Made by a program: the position numbers and the translations under genes. DNA of 64,000 nt from Coffea arabica. Its lineage: Eukaryota; Streptophyta; Magnoliopsida; Gentianales; Rubiaceae. Within the stretch, counting starts at the first letter, position 1, and the number at the start of each line of letters is the position of its first letter. The notes beneath the pieces were generated by a model. It was given only the letters and a program-made list of their open reading frames with translations. It was not told the DNA's origin and did not search any database. The DNA is taken from contig NC_092326.1 in the NCBI RefSeq assembly GCF_036785885.1, positions 43,663,072 to 43,727,071 of the forward strand. Direction: 5' to 3'. Of the stretch, positions 19,812 to 33,994 are shown piece after piece.

Positions 19812-22800
19812 TCAAAACCAAGGCATCCACCATATATACATCTTCCCTAGGTTTTTATGTGAGACTGCTTCTGCAATCAATCGACGAGCTTGGCCTTCTA
19901 CCGCCAAAGGCAGTGATGGTGCAGCTCCAACACCGACAACAACTCCTTGCAGTCGTGCTTCAATGTTACTTATGGCTCGCTGCAGTTCAGAAAACAGAGT
20001 TAGCTCTCTATGGTTTTATGGTTCTATTCTATTATATATATCCCAATGGGAACAAAGTTCAGGGGTCCAAAGGTAACTAAAAGTCACCTGATAAACAACT
20101 ACCAATTAAACCAATTGAATGCATTCACTCAGAAACTTCTAATGCTGAAACAATTTATCCGCAATGTAGCTTGTAAGAAAAGCATTTTACAGAATTTGGA
20201 ACAACTATAGTCTCAAATCAGAGTATGGAATTGCTTGATAACACTTTTTTGTAGTAGATAACCCTGCAAATAAAGGCATATAACAGCTTCAAATCAACTA
20301 AGGTACTCCCATACTGAGAGATTGTTGGACTTACATCAACTGTAACACGAATTTTTTGTTGAAGAAAGATAATATAAACACAAACCTGTGCATGGGGGTT
20401 TTGAACTTCTATCCCACTGGACTTGTGAGATTTAGTCCATTCCACAAGGGGATCATGGATGAAAGTCTCTAAAACATTCATCAGTGTCTCTCTGTGTGCC
20501 CTCAGTACTGAAAGTGTGATCTCGCAGACCCTCAAGAAGATGCCTTCATATCCAGTAATGCCCAATCCATCAATAATGTTCTGCAGGTCCATATAATACC
20601 AGTTGTAAGCATATTCTAACACCACACCCTAAATAATAATACAAATCCAATATAATTTAAAGCAGGTTGCTGAAGAATGCTGTTAAACAATAGGGAAAAA
20701 CATACACAGCCCTGTCTACCAGCTACAGGGGAGAAGTTATTACTTAAACCTTCAAATGAATTTGAAATTAGATATTTATACTATGATTACAAAGCATTCC
20801 ACCTGCATGAGGTGGCAGAAAGATAAACTGAATTTCAAACTTTATTAAGTGTTCATTTTCTAAGGCCAGTGCCAAAGATAAACATCTCCACATACTTCTG
20901 AGAAAACTTAATTTAGTAACTAATTAAAAATTCTCTGTTTTTCAGTCACAATTTGCAATACAACCATTCTTCTTCTCCTCTTTACCTGTGTCAGCCTAAA
21001 AGGCACCAGTTCAGGTTTCTCCAGCTGCAACCCTTTGTCAAATAAACAACTAAAATCAACATGAATACAGTCACCTGTGGTAGAATCAAACAATATATTT
21101 TCACCGTGTCTGTCACCAAGGCCAACTATATGCCCAACCATTGACCACACAGCAGTTGTGTGGGCATATGCAACTCGAGCCCTAAACCAAGCAGCTGGTT
21201 CTGAAAATGTGTTAAGAAACCATCTATGGAAGGCTGGAGGAAACATTGGCAAAATTTTATTCTTTAGCATTTCTTCCTCCGGCATTTTCCCCTGGCACTG
21301 GTCATAAATTCGCTTAATTTGAGGATTCGTCTTCTGTCTATCAAATTTCCTGCAGCTTATATAGATATCTTGGAGAATGGGTCGCAGTCCACGAGTGTGA
21401 GGAACCCACTCAACCATCCCACAGTCTTCTGTAAGCGGAGTCACAGCAAATGTGCGAATATAAAGCTTACGCTTGCGGCTTTCAGGGCACTTGGACAACA
21501 AACGATTTATCATTGCATTGAATTCCATCATCCGTGCATCTTTCCTTAAGTCATCCTTTGGCTTGCAGAGAAATGGACGCTTAGTACCATCACTGCCGAA
21601 AAGAAAAACCTGCAAAATAAAATAGTCGTAGAAAATCCACAAAGACACTAGACACATGCAAGGAATGTTATGGGGGAAAAAACATCCTGATTTTAAGCAA
21701 TCATTCCCAAGAACAATCTGCCATACATCCAAAAACAAGATGCACTCAAAGGTCAGAATGGCAATGATTACCTGCTTCCATATGTCAGAAAATAGGATGC
21801 TTTATGTCCTATCTATGTCAATATCTCTAGCAATAAATTTGGGAAGGAATCTCTTGGTTAAGATAGAGAAGGAACAAAACCATGCAAACAAATATATATG
21901 AACATAGGGACTCAATAAAAGTACAAACCATTTAGGAATAAAAACTAAAACTGGGGGATGAAGTCAATATAAACACAATTAAAGGCAATCCATTTTACAA
22001 AGTGTGAACCATTTTCCACAAATGAAAACCAATTAGGTTGCAAACTACTTAGAATAGAAACCCTTACTTTCTTTGGTCGTTGAAGCGAGGAAAGAATCTC
22101 AGCCTCATCTGCTATTCCAGAAATTGTAGGAAGATCTGTGAATGAGAAAATATCAGAGGTGCTGGGACTTGTTACATTCATTTCACATGAAGGTAGATTA
22201 ACTGCAAGTGATTGCTGAATTGGCATGATGATGTCCACAGGCATCATCCTCTTCAAGGCACTAAATTCAGTTGAGATATTGATTGCTTTTGCCTTAGCTT
22301 GTCCAGGATGCAAGCATAACCTAATTAAATGATCAATTAAAGTAGCAAACTGCATAAACAAACTGCGGGTGCCTCCCTGACTGGATCCTCTTCTTGCAGC
22401 ATCTATGATCTCTTCAGCAGCACTTCTCCTGGAAGGAACTGCGGATTTTGTAACTGCTGCCATAGTCCATAAAGCTTGCTGTGGGTACTGCCGCAGAACA
22501 GAGGTGATAATGTGTTTCACCAAACGAACAATTTCCTCATTTTGGTGGCAAATTCTAGACACTAATTGAGGCAGAACAGCTAACCACTGATAGGTTGGCA
22601 AATCTTTTAAACAGCCTCGCATGATGCTGGTGACCTACAAGATAGCACCTAACTAATTTTAAAGAAAAGAAAGCTAATGGGAATAGCGGTGTGTTAACAA
22701 AGTTATAAGCACACTTTAGAAATAAATAACTCACCTTCGCATGCACACTCTTCATATCTTTATTGGATGCAGAGTCGCTTCCATAAATACAACCAAATTC

Positions 22801-25800
22801 AAACCATAGGGTTAGCAACCTCGGTAGTGCCTGGAAGAGATTTTTGTGGCCCTTGTGGAGCCCTCTTGCGTAAAATAACAACACATCAGGAAGGTAGGAC
22901 CACCATCGCCTCTCAGAATTTGAAGCTGCAGAAGATAGAACTGAATTTGATGGGACCACCCTAGGTAGTTCGAAACTGTTTTCCTGTCGTTTTCTGGCAT
23001 CAACAAGGACTTCATCACAATATTTAGCCATATAAAAATATCCTTTCTCCCACTTGGGTTGCAGCTCCTTTACCCTTGAATAAAGACTTATGACATCTTC
23101 CTTTTGCTTTTGCCCGGTATAGTGGATCCATCTAGAGTAAAGTAGGAGGGTCCTTGCAATATCTCGATTCTCATTCAAAGATTGTGTATCACAAAGTAAA
23201 GGCTGTGGGTTCAAAGGAACCAATGACAGGCTGGTGATGGATGACATTGCAGCAGAGCCCAAAATCTCAGGCATGTTCAAAAGGGATTGTTGCAGCTCTG
23301 CAATGGCACCATCAGCTCGCCTAGTGCTCCATAGAAGCTTAGCCTTTTCCATGTGAACGTTAGGCGCACCTGAAGCCTTAGCTTCCAGAATTGCACGGTT
23401 TGCTGTCTCATAGTGACCAGCTAAACGACATAGTTTTGCATATTGCACCCAGAAATTCCCAACCTGAGCACCAAGACCACTAGCACCAAAAACAAGTCTC
23501 CTGAAAGCCAAAAGCGGTTCCCTTGCCCACAAAGATGGTTGAGTAAGCTTCAACCGATTTTCCCAGTTTGCTATTATTTTACAGAAATCTGGTTCACTAA
23601 GATACAACTGTTTATCCAGAAAAGAGTCACCAGCAAGGAGCATGTTGAAATCTTCTAGCTCACGCAGCAGATGAAGCTTTACTACAAAGGGGTAGGCCCG
23701 TGCATAAGAATCCCAGCCAGCAGCAGCAAGAGGAGCAATCAGAGCCTGTTTTGATGATGCAATTTTTTCGGCCACCAAGAATTGATCTTTCTTCATTATT
23801 GCCTGGAGAATCTTAGCAACATCCATGTCAAATGAAGCATTACTCTCAGAACTGCTGCAAAGTAAACCCTCTTCATCAGCCCCAGTGAGATATTCATCCA
23901 TCAAGTCCCACCTTCCTAGTCTCCATGCTGCCTGAACACCTTGCATACACCACATCTTCTTGTACTGAGGAATCCTAGATATCAATCCATCCACATGAGT
24001 CACCATTGCCTGCAAATGGCACATGTTTAGTAAACAATTAAGGACATCTGAGTGCCTTTGAACAGATGTAGGTTCCATCTGCAGAGCCTGCTCACAAGAA
24101 GTCAAAACTTCTGCCCAATTTCCTGCTTTTTTGTTTATCAACAGATGGTCTTGTAAGTTCTTTGATTTCCGTAAACAAGCCAAACCAGATAAGCCATCTG
24201 GTTCGTCCAAATTGCTGTATATCTCCATCAAAAATGAAACATCATCGTCCTCAAAAAAGCCACTTTTTTCTGCAGCTGGGTTAAAGGAGCCCGACCTTTC
24301 CCGCACATGGCACTCAAAGTACAATAAAGACCTGGCAGAGGCCTGACACCTGAAAGAGGCTCTCGCTAGTGTCACTTTAGGAATTGCAGCCAGTAGATCC
24401 GAGACATGATTACATTGTGTAAGCACCTCCGAGTCCTTCACAAGATGCATATTATTTTCCTTCGATTTGGGACCTTGCTGCTTACAATTGGATGGCTGCA
24501 GGGACTGAAAAAGAGCAAGCTCTTGTTCAATATCATCAACCCACTGACCAAGATTATCAAGCAGTGTAAAGACAGCTTGTATACAGACTTCGCTTTGCCC
24601 AGGATTGATACCATGAACAGTTACAGAACCATGATCTGAAGCAGCTACATCAAGGACGGATAGAATTTCCTGTGTTATACCATGACGTGCTTCCTCATTA
24701 CCATGGCAAACTGCATTCAGTACTAAATATGGAAGAAGATACATTGCTATTTGCATATCGTGACGCACAATACCTCGGCAGGCATTAAAAACACTTGCCC
24801 TAGAACCTACAGCATGCACAGTCAATTTCTTGATCCAGAAGAATATCCATCTTCTAAAAGACATAGAAGGATGGTAAATAGGACCAGAAGATGCAGAATC
24901 TGACACATCAGGCAGCTGAAATCTTGAGGTTAAACAAGGGGCTATTATCTCTTTAACATAATCAGAGAAACGATCCCACAGTTTCTGACCCCTACCACAG
25001 ATTTCAGTGCCATGATTTTCCGTCTTGATTGCAGATGCTGGGGCCTTTCGAGGTGGTTTATTTTTTCTCTCTGAAGTAGAAGCTGCAACATTTTCATCAA
25101 GAGAGGCCTCACAACCAGCAATTTTTAGAAGCTCCTGTATAGCCAATGCAGCTGAATCTTGAATAATTGTGTCAGGTGCAGCTCTAAAAGCCCTTGCCAG
25201 ATGCTTATGGATCAATTCGAAGATTAGGTCATCATCTGAGCATGCAATCTTGAAACGTGTGCTTGAAGAACTGACAAATTTTGCAGGATCAACTGCACCA
25301 ATTGCTCCAAGGCAGTCTGCGCATATTAACTTCAGCCGCTGTCCAACTGAAGTCCTTGATTCTTCTGCACAGCCTCTGAGCAGCGAAGAAAACAAAGAGC
25401 TTAATACATCCATATTTTGATTGCCTTCCTTAATAGCCAAAACCGTGACTTCTTCCCTTCTTTGGTTCAGCAGTTTGCCCAGCTCAGATGCTACCATGTA
25501 TCTAACATTCAAATTTTCATGATTCAACCCATTGGCAACATCTAGGAGTTGCTCCTTCAAAGACCTTGGGCTTTGTGCTTCTTGGATAACTTTATTTAAT
25601 TCTGCTAAGGCTGGAATTTTGGGTAAAGGAGGGAACTCATGGATGTGTTGTTTTAAGAGAAATTTATTCTGAAGCATGAGTTCTTCAAGAATCTCCACAA
25701 TTTTGTTTAAATGCAAAGAGGAATTCACTTTATCTCTCTCTAAGAAGGGAACGAGAGCAGCAAACACTTGAGAAATAATGTGTTTGGTACTGGAAGGCGA

Positions 25801-28800
25801 TATTTTGACCAGTTGTTTAATGAAAACATGCAAGACAGCAAGACCCTCCCCCACAAGATGTTCCTTCCTAATTGCATGCATGAGAAGAACCATAAGTTTT
25901 GGCACATAAGTGCTAAGGTGCGTATCCATCATATTAATGAGCATCTCTATGCGTTTGATTGCCTGCTTTTGCAATAATACATCCTCTGTATGAAGCATTT
26001 TTCTGTCAATGCTATTAAGAAGACCAACAAAGTGATTCCTTAGAAATCCTGGAAGATCTTCATCGCCTGTTAGTGTTCTCGCAACTTCTTTTATCGTCTG
26101 AGGCACCTGTGTTAACCTACAAAATAATATTTAATCAAAAGATGTTCTTTTGCAGGAGCTGCTAACTTTGTAGAGTCGTGTCAAAATCCAGTAGTTTATC
26201 TTTTTCAATAAGCAAAGATATAAAATTATGCTTTCCCTCTTCTTCAACCTCCATTCTAAGATTTCACAAACACAAAAAAGGAAAGCACACTGTAAATAAA
26301 TATAGAAGTTGAGTATGCATCCTCATGTACCATAGTAGGTGTTTAAAGCTCAATCTAAAAAGAGAGCCATATTGGAGATTGCACAATTATCAAAATAATA
26401 GTCAATACTGTTCAGCCATTTCTACTACATTGTACCTTTTGCAAACCTCTTCTGGATCTTTCTCATCAATGAAGCACACGAGTTCATCCAAAAGTGCAGG
26501 TAGTGCAGCTGCAAAAATTTCTTTGTTGTCAGATCCTGTCTGATCATGGTAGTACTGCAAAGTAGAAAGCAATTCTTGTTCATCAGCTCGATTGAGAGAA
26601 AAAGCAAGCACTTTAGGCAGCCAATTAACAATTAGTTGCACCATATCTGTCTTCAGACATTTAGCCATCTCATGCAGTATGATGATTGCTTGATCATTAT
26701 GATGCTGAAAGACCACGAGCTTTGGAAGAACAACAGGGATCATTCTCTTTACAAGTTCTTCAGTTTCTATTCCAAGCACGGCTACTGCAAACTCTTCAAT
26801 CATTTCTGGTCGGCTTGCTAGCCTGGTGGATAGGTAATCATACAGCTCATTTCGAATATGAAGAACTTTAGAAAGGATGGTGCAAAGTCCCCCTTTAAAA
26901 TGAAAATGGCAAGAGCTTTTTATCAAAGTTGATGCTGTTATTCGTACTGTGACATGAGGATTATCAAGCTGGTCAATCAACAAAGTTAGTGACATCAAAA
27001 ATGGTTGACTCTTTATATTTACTGAGATCAAAATGTTTGCTGCAGCTTCAAGAAGAGTCTCAAACATCAATGGATCGTCAGCTGCAGCCAAAGCATGTTT
27101 AATTTTGTCCATGAACTTCTGTTCTTTGGTTTTGTTTATCAAATCCATATCCAAAACTAAACAATTCAAAATAGGCTCCTCAAAGAAAAAACTAATCTGT
27201 GTGCAGAATGCTTCTCTGATAGCCTTTTTCTGGTGCAGGAGTAAAAAATCAACACAGTTCATCCATTCAGATCTTGTACTCTGCAATATATCTCCAGTTC
27301 CATGGAGTAAGACCCGCCCAAGGATCCCTATGCAAGCAACTTGAACCTCTTCTGATGATTCATCATATAGCAGCTGGAAAAATAGAGATTGCAAACATGT
27401 ATAATCACAACCTATGACGTGTTCCATGCTTGAAGAGCCAGGGGGATGTACAGCAGTTGAACAAAAGTCCTGATTGACCACAACTCTACTGTCACATTTT
27501 GAACACCTAAATCCTCGCAATAGATGATGTGTAGTTGACTTCTCTCTCCTGTTCTGTTTGTTCAAGTATAATTTGCATTCACTTTCCCACCATGTACCCA
27601 GACCATGACAAGAGCCATATAGACAAGCCAGAAAACCAAGAGAGAGAGGAATGGCTTTCTTAATCTTGTCATTTGACTCTAGTAACAAGATTCTGCAAAG
27701 AAGAGAAAGCACAAAGTTTTGAGATGTATGAAATTAACGAACAAGTAAACACTTTGTAAATGATGCACACAAAAGCCCCTTAAATGAAATCCCATTAAAA
27801 AGTGCACTCAATCTATCTCAAGATATGGAACAAACTTGCCTACAAGCATGTACAGGGGAGCTAAAATATATAAGGATCAAGCTGTTTTTTAAAAAATTAA
27901 AAGAAATAAGTGCAAGGTTTCAGGGAAGAAACTGTTGGCATATTAGTAAAAAAATATTTGGCAACTGACTACCACGCCTTTGAAGAAAGCATCAGGAAAG
28001 CAAGTTTCTGTTCAATCATACCATACCTACTTAAAAAAATTAAATAACATAACAATTTGAATCAACATACTTTGCTGGCTTTGTCCTATATGTACTGCTA
28101 ACCTGAAGAAGCTTATGTAGACATGCTCTTGTTGTACACGTTGTGCATTATCCTAAGCAAATATTGCTGTTACAGTTGAACATATAACATGTGCACTCAC
28201 AGAATGTCTAGAACTTTCTGTTAACTTACTCTAGCCTCTTGAACATATGTGTCAGGAAACCATAACCAGACCACAATACAATCACTGGCATAGATATGAC
28301 AGCTTCAAGTCTAACCTCTTCTGCTTGGTCATGAAGACTCAAGTCTAGAATATCAAGATTATTTCCTATTTTTGACAAATCAATCTTGGATAGCACTTGC
28401 ACAGAAAGGCATTTTGCCTTCCATGATGGATGAGGTTCACTTCTTTCAAGAGAATATATCCATGGAAGTTTTAGCATTGAACCTATAAAGTCTGTCCAAT
28501 CAGTCTGGCATTTGAAAAGCTTACCATCCGAAGGAAGGGAGCCTGGACGAGGCAGAGGAAACAAGTTAGAGAAAAATAGCTGAGAATAAAACCATCAGAT
28601 TCTAACCAATTAAAAAGGTCATCAAAAAGCAGTTCCTTAATATTCACATCAAACACCAAAAGAGAAAGTTGTGGATGCAGGACTACTTTACATCATAGAC
28701 ATCAGGGATCACCAAGAAAGCTCGAGCATGATAGTCTTAGAAGCTATAACTCATGCTTAAACTAGCCCCCTTCCCCAAAAAAAAAAAAAAAAAAAAACAT

Positions 28801-31800
28801 GGATTACTTTTCTCACCTTGAGTGAGCAACATGATGTTAACTGCCTCAAGAAAGAAGGATAAGTCAACAGGGGATGGCAATTCTTTGTTTTCCTGAAACC
28901 ACTAATGCATAAATCTCAGCATAGGAAATTCAAAATATGTACAATACATACGCAAAAAATCAACCAACCTGTTCAGCTATCCATGGAATCCACTTGTAAA
29001 ACTGCCTAAATATGGAAAGTGAGATATTCAGTTGGGGATATTCACAAAATACAACACAGAGTGCAATAAGAGCTGCTAACTCGACTTCTGGGTTCAATGA
29101 GCTAGCCTTCTCAAAAGGAGGTGCTAAATCTTCTACAAACAGACTCAACAAGGAGTGCATATAATCAGCATATTCTCTTTCTCCAGCAGTTATAAGCTTA
29201 TTGGCAACATCATGCACACCCTTACAATTGGTGATGAAATCCTCACGCTCATCAACTATCTTTTGGCGCTTTGAATCAGTATATTCAGAGTCCATAGCTG
29301 GTCTTTTCTCTGTGGTTCTTAAATTCTTATTTTCATTGTCCCCTGAGGATGATACACTGCAATCATTAGCCAATCCTCCTCCCCAAAAGTCTAGCCGAAG
29401 TCTAGATATAGCCACTTGAAAGCAATCTATCAGAAGAAAAACAGATTTGTCTGAGCGAAGCAGATAGATAAGATTCTCAGGCCTCCAAATATGAGGGGGG
29501 CAACTTTTGGCAATCCTGACATATGCACTACATAAAGCAGCCTGAAGCAGTAGGTTAGTGGATTAGATAGGTCGCTATGGTGAAAGGTTTAAACAAACCT
29601 CCAGCAGAAGAAGTCCTAAAAAGGACACTGCTGGCTAGACAATCAGCAGCAAAACTAACCTTGAGCTCCTGACTTTTTGTTTTGAGGAATGACTCAGGAA
29701 AAATTTTTATGAAAGTTGAAGCTGTTGACTTGACAATATCATCAGGACAACTGGTGTATAATGCACAAAGGCATGCAGCCAAAGAAGAATCATAAGCTGT
29801 ACCTCTGCATTCAAAGAAAACTTACATAACAATGGACAGAGCATAACCACATAAAGCATTGTTCCAATAATGAGTTGTTAGTGAACTAGGCAAATGAATT
29901 ACAGTCAATAGAAAGAGTGGAAGATCCAGAAAAAGCCATTATTAAGCTAGGAAAACTTCAGGACACACATGTACTGTACCTGTTTCATATACTTTAGTAA
30001 GAACCACTAACAATTGATGAATGCTATGAATGAATGGAACCTCAAATTTACCAAAGAGAGAAGCATAGATGCTAAAAATTTGAAGGATTTCTTCCATAAA
30101 ATCCATGGGTAAATTTGGCGATTTTGTCAAAGTGCATATATTTGCTTTATAATCAGTCAGATACTTGCAAATTGACCGAGAAAGGTTTCAACAGAGAGGA
30201 AACCAAAGGATTTGAAGTCTATCTTCAACCGTCAGTAGTTCATGAGGCATATTGAAGCCAAGTCCAATATAAAAGTACATTTGGAGAACTTTGGATCAAT
30301 GAATCAGATTATGAAGAACTATCCCATACAGATCTTGAAAAGCCTTTATAATGTGACATAACCTAAGTCACTACCCATGAAAATCCAGAAAAAATTGCAA
30401 TTACTTTTCCTTCTTTTCTGTATTTTCCCTCCTTTGCTCAAGTTTAGAACTCAGAAGAATGTACATATTTATCAATACTGAAACGAGGATAGAGTAACCT
30501 AAACTGTAATGTGAAATCAAAACAAGAAACAGATATATAAAGAATTTAACATCAGGATACCTGAAAGTTGAAAGTCCATACTCATCTTCGCCAAGAATAA
30601 TTGCCATAGACTGAATTAACTTTTCAAAAGGAATAATGTCAAAGTCCATCACTGCTCCAATAAGGCGGATGAAGTCAAAACATGCCTTATCAAGGAAAAA
30701 CTTTATGGTCATAAACCAGTGCTGGATAGATAAATGTAGCAAGAAAATGTTTTCAAGTGGCAGGAATTACTAGCAGTTAGCCACTCACAATATGCAAGTT
30801 GTCATCTCCATAACAAATAAGGGAACAGGCAGCCAAAACACATGGTGTATAGACAAGTCCTTCAACATATAAAGTTCCTTCAGTTAAGCATTTAGACAGT
30901 AACTTTACGGCAGATGTAGCAAAAGGCTGCCACCTTTCTTTTCCAGTGAGATCAATCAGAATGCCATACCCATCAGCAGGTTTGCTGGATGCTGGGACAT
31001 GACTAAGAAGAGCATCTTCACCACAAGCTCCGGCAAAAGAGACATTAAAGCACTTCAAACAAACTTTTTCTAGCTCCGTAGAGCACGATTCACCGTAAAG
31101 GGAGCAAACGTACAGAAGATCTATAACAAAAATAAAGCACATTAACTTCTTAAAATGGATCAGACCTCTGCCAGACAGAATACTGCATGGAAATAGACAA
31201 CATTAGGCAATAGCAATTACTGCCAAAAAATATATAAAACTTCTCAACTATACCTTCAACCAGCAACATGATATCCACGAAGAAGTTGCGATACGCATCT
31301 CGATCTCCTGTTCGAAGTAAAGATAACAAGGAGCCAATTGTTTCAAAAAGTACTCCATGTCTGGACCTGTAATGAATAATATCAAGAGAATTATGTCAAC
31401 CGATTCCAGACAGCAGCACAAACCAGTATAATGATTCTATAGCTCACGAAACTAATTTGAAGTACAAGGCTTATCTGTTACAGCTCCTACATATTTTAGA
31501 CTTGATAGTAGGAGCACATACTGAATTCCATAAAGTTCAATGACAGAGGCCTTGCTGCATTTGCTTCAGATTTTGCATTTCATTCTGTGACAGGCGATGG
31601 GTTTTTTTTATTGGTAAAACTTGTTTCAATGAACTCAAAACTGTGTCAGATGTCATTCATGATCAATGGTTGCGAAAGACATTTTTGACATTAGTTCACC
31701 AAAAAGTTTGGAGCCAGGCAAAGCACTAGCAATCAATAACAAAAGTGATTTAAAAAAAAAAAAAGTGGAAAGAAAATTTCAGGAAAAAAAAAAAGAAGTA

Positions 31801-32365
31801 ATGTACCAAGAGGTATAGCAGGAAGAAAATACAGTTGCAGAAAATCCACGACTAATAAACATTCGCTTGACAATTGAAACGAGGAAGGAATGATGTTTAG
31901 CATTGATAAGAAATGACTGACCGAAATGCAGGTTCGGCAAAGAATGGCACTATCCGACCGATGATAGGTAGGACTGCAGCGGCCTTGCCGTGATAAAACA
32001 CTCCAGGAAAGCTCTTTGCGGTATGCGTCAATAGCTTCAATACCGCCATCACCTCTCTTTCTTTCGCTGCGATAAATGATCAATATAAATCAGTGAACAA
32101 ATAGTTAAGATTCAACACCGGTATGTAGTACAATAGTCCACGGCAAAAAAAAAAAAAAAAAAAAAAAACAGGGAGTACAGCAGATTGGATTTGGAGAGAG
32201 AGAGAGACCTGAGGGTGAGGGGACGACATAAGCGTGGAGAAGATTGGGGAGGACGGCGCGGAAACGTGCCTCCAGAGCCTCGTCGTTTTGCTTGGTCGGA
32301 GGAGTTGACGACGACGCGGCAATGCGTTCTCGGAGCTCGTGTACCAGGCTTGAGAGGTTCGCCAT
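19812..32365 (-). CDS. ATR: ATR checkpoint kinase (PIKK family)
   Basis: Nuclear Ser/Thr kinase that senses RPA-coated single-stranded DNA with ATRIP and drives replication-stress and G2 checkpoint responses. Fifteen GT-AG exons: 32365-32209, 32066-31922, 31366-31254, 31120-30789, 30721-30561, 29804-29660, 29541-28969, 28892-28817, 28542-28230, 27692-26436, 26116-22735, 22634-22068, 21609-20986, 20580-20386, 19979-19812. Phases agree throughout and give 2,735 aa, close to Arabidopsis ATR (2,702). The start MANLSSLVHELRERIAASSS matches plant ATR. HEAT repeats come first, a UME region near residues 985-1090 and FAT from about 1660. The kinase exon holds the LCKPKDDLRKDARMMEF lysine region, the GLGDRHGEN catalytic loop (about 2574) and HVDF (about 2590). 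The FATC tail ends LGKMYIWWMPWF. No key residue is missing, so the gene looks functional. The exact start of exon 6 rests on phase and the YDSSL region. Confidence 0.96.
29980..30163 (-). other. Cryptic exon-like segment in ATR intron 5
   Basis: A 184-nt stretch with acceptor TTTGCAAG and donor ACAG|GTACAG encodes an open, protein-like segment (TKSPNLPMDFMEEILQIF...). It does not fit the transcript phase: joined to exon 5 (ending AG in phase 2) it reads AGT ATC TGA, an immediate stop. The direct exon 5 to exon 6 junction is in phase. Best read as a chance frame or a frame-breaking cassette exon. Confidence 0.3.
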
Positions 32366-33994
32366 CGATGAATGACGTCACTCTCACTTCAAAGTTGTGG
32401 GAAAGTCTCAAGTGGTGGCGATGGCGGTGGTGCCGGCGGTTCCCGCTTCTCCGTTCCTCCCCTGGAGCATTTCGAATTGCAGCACTCAATTGAGTTCAGA
32501 GACTTTGCTCTGTAGACGGGGCTTTATTAGCACTAGCCACTAGCACCCAAGGAGTCAACGAGCGGAGTATGTGACTAAGGTGCACGAACTCACGAAGCAA
32601 TAATAGGTGAATGAACAAATGCTTCAATAACATTTATTTCTTTTCTTCTTCAAAAAAAAAAAAAAATTTTTTTTAAATAGCTAGATATGAAACTTTATAT
32701 AAGTTTTTTTCTAAAAAAAATAAAAAGCGAACCGCACTTTTTGTTCATCTATTTTTCCTCCCCTCACTTGATAAATTCTAAGGTTTAATAATAGTTTGCC
32801 CTCGTGAACTTGTAACACTTCTTGTCCCCCTTAATTTTAAATATATACGCTCTACGAATTCTTCATCGACTAGCCAAACGTTAACGATGAACTTTTCATC
32901 CAAAATTTTGATAAAATGATATTAATGCCAATGTATAATGGTTGTAAAATGATGCTATACTTTAATTCAGAATACGGGAAAACATGGACTCGCGTGATAT
33001 AAAAATGAGTTGGTGTTTTTATGCAACAACAATACCTTGCTTTATATTTTGTTTGGATTTCTATATTATTAGTGAAAAAAATTTTGAGATTCTTTAAATA
33101 TGTTTTCCACTATACTTTAAATTTTTTTTTTTCAACCACCTCTTTACCCCATATATAAAAATGATATTAAAAAAATTACAGCGAAAAGGTTCTCAAATAT
33201 TTTTCATTCCAAATGCACTAATTAATTTTATTTTACCTAAAGTAAGCACTACTATCAATACTGGGGTGAATACACACACTGAGATGCTTTTATTGCTAAA
33301 AGATCGAATAAGTAATGTAATTGTGTCCAATTGAATTCAGTTTTTGGTCAGGGGACAAATTAACCCGCAAGGGATAAAGTGTATATATTTGAAATTCTAC
33401 GAGACAAAATGTCAATAGGGGCCAAATTCAAGGGAGTAAAGTGTAACTAAGCCTGAATTTCAGGGTACTAGTAGTATTTCATAAAGCAACTTCGCAATCT
33501 TAACTTAGAGTTGTCCGTTAATACTGAATTCTATACTAACGAACGCACTACTTGCAGAAGTCAAACAATTACCAATTGGTATGACAAAAGATGATTTGAA
33601 GCTGATGCATCTTTTAGGAGAAGTGGGATTAGTGTGTAGAGAGCAGCGTTATCAAGAAAGATTTATTGACTAAATTCTTGATTGTATCTACAACAGCTAG
33701 TAGCAAAGAAAGAAATTGATGCTCTAAAAGGAAAGGAAAAATTCCGGATTGATTCTCTCTTACAAGGAAGAACAAGGAAGAATCGGAGTAGCACATTTGC
33801 AACTCACAACAACAACAATGTTTAAAGACAGACAAAATCGTGCAAGCAAAAGAGATAGAAACTCCGTAAATCTTCTGCAGTAGGAGACTTCTTCTGCATA
33901 GGTAGGTTAGCATGTCGTGGAACCTAAGCTGGACCTAGGCAGGCAATGCATCCCATAGCCAAATCCATGCTTCCTCTCTCTAACTCTTTCTTGC
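32366..33994. other. Intergenic between ATR 5' end and MSL 3' end
   Basis: The left part holds the ATR promoter and 5' UTR; GC-rich, CGNNGGCGG-like sequence at 32400-32470 gives way to AT-rich DNA with poly-A/T runs. 33600-33990 probably covers the MSL 3' UTR. I see no other gene or clear repeat. Confidence 0.5.

Noticed and set aside
22767-27344. Plus-strand frames inside the ATR gene
   Set aside because: All overlap verified ATR coding exons on the opposite strand; no domain content of their own.
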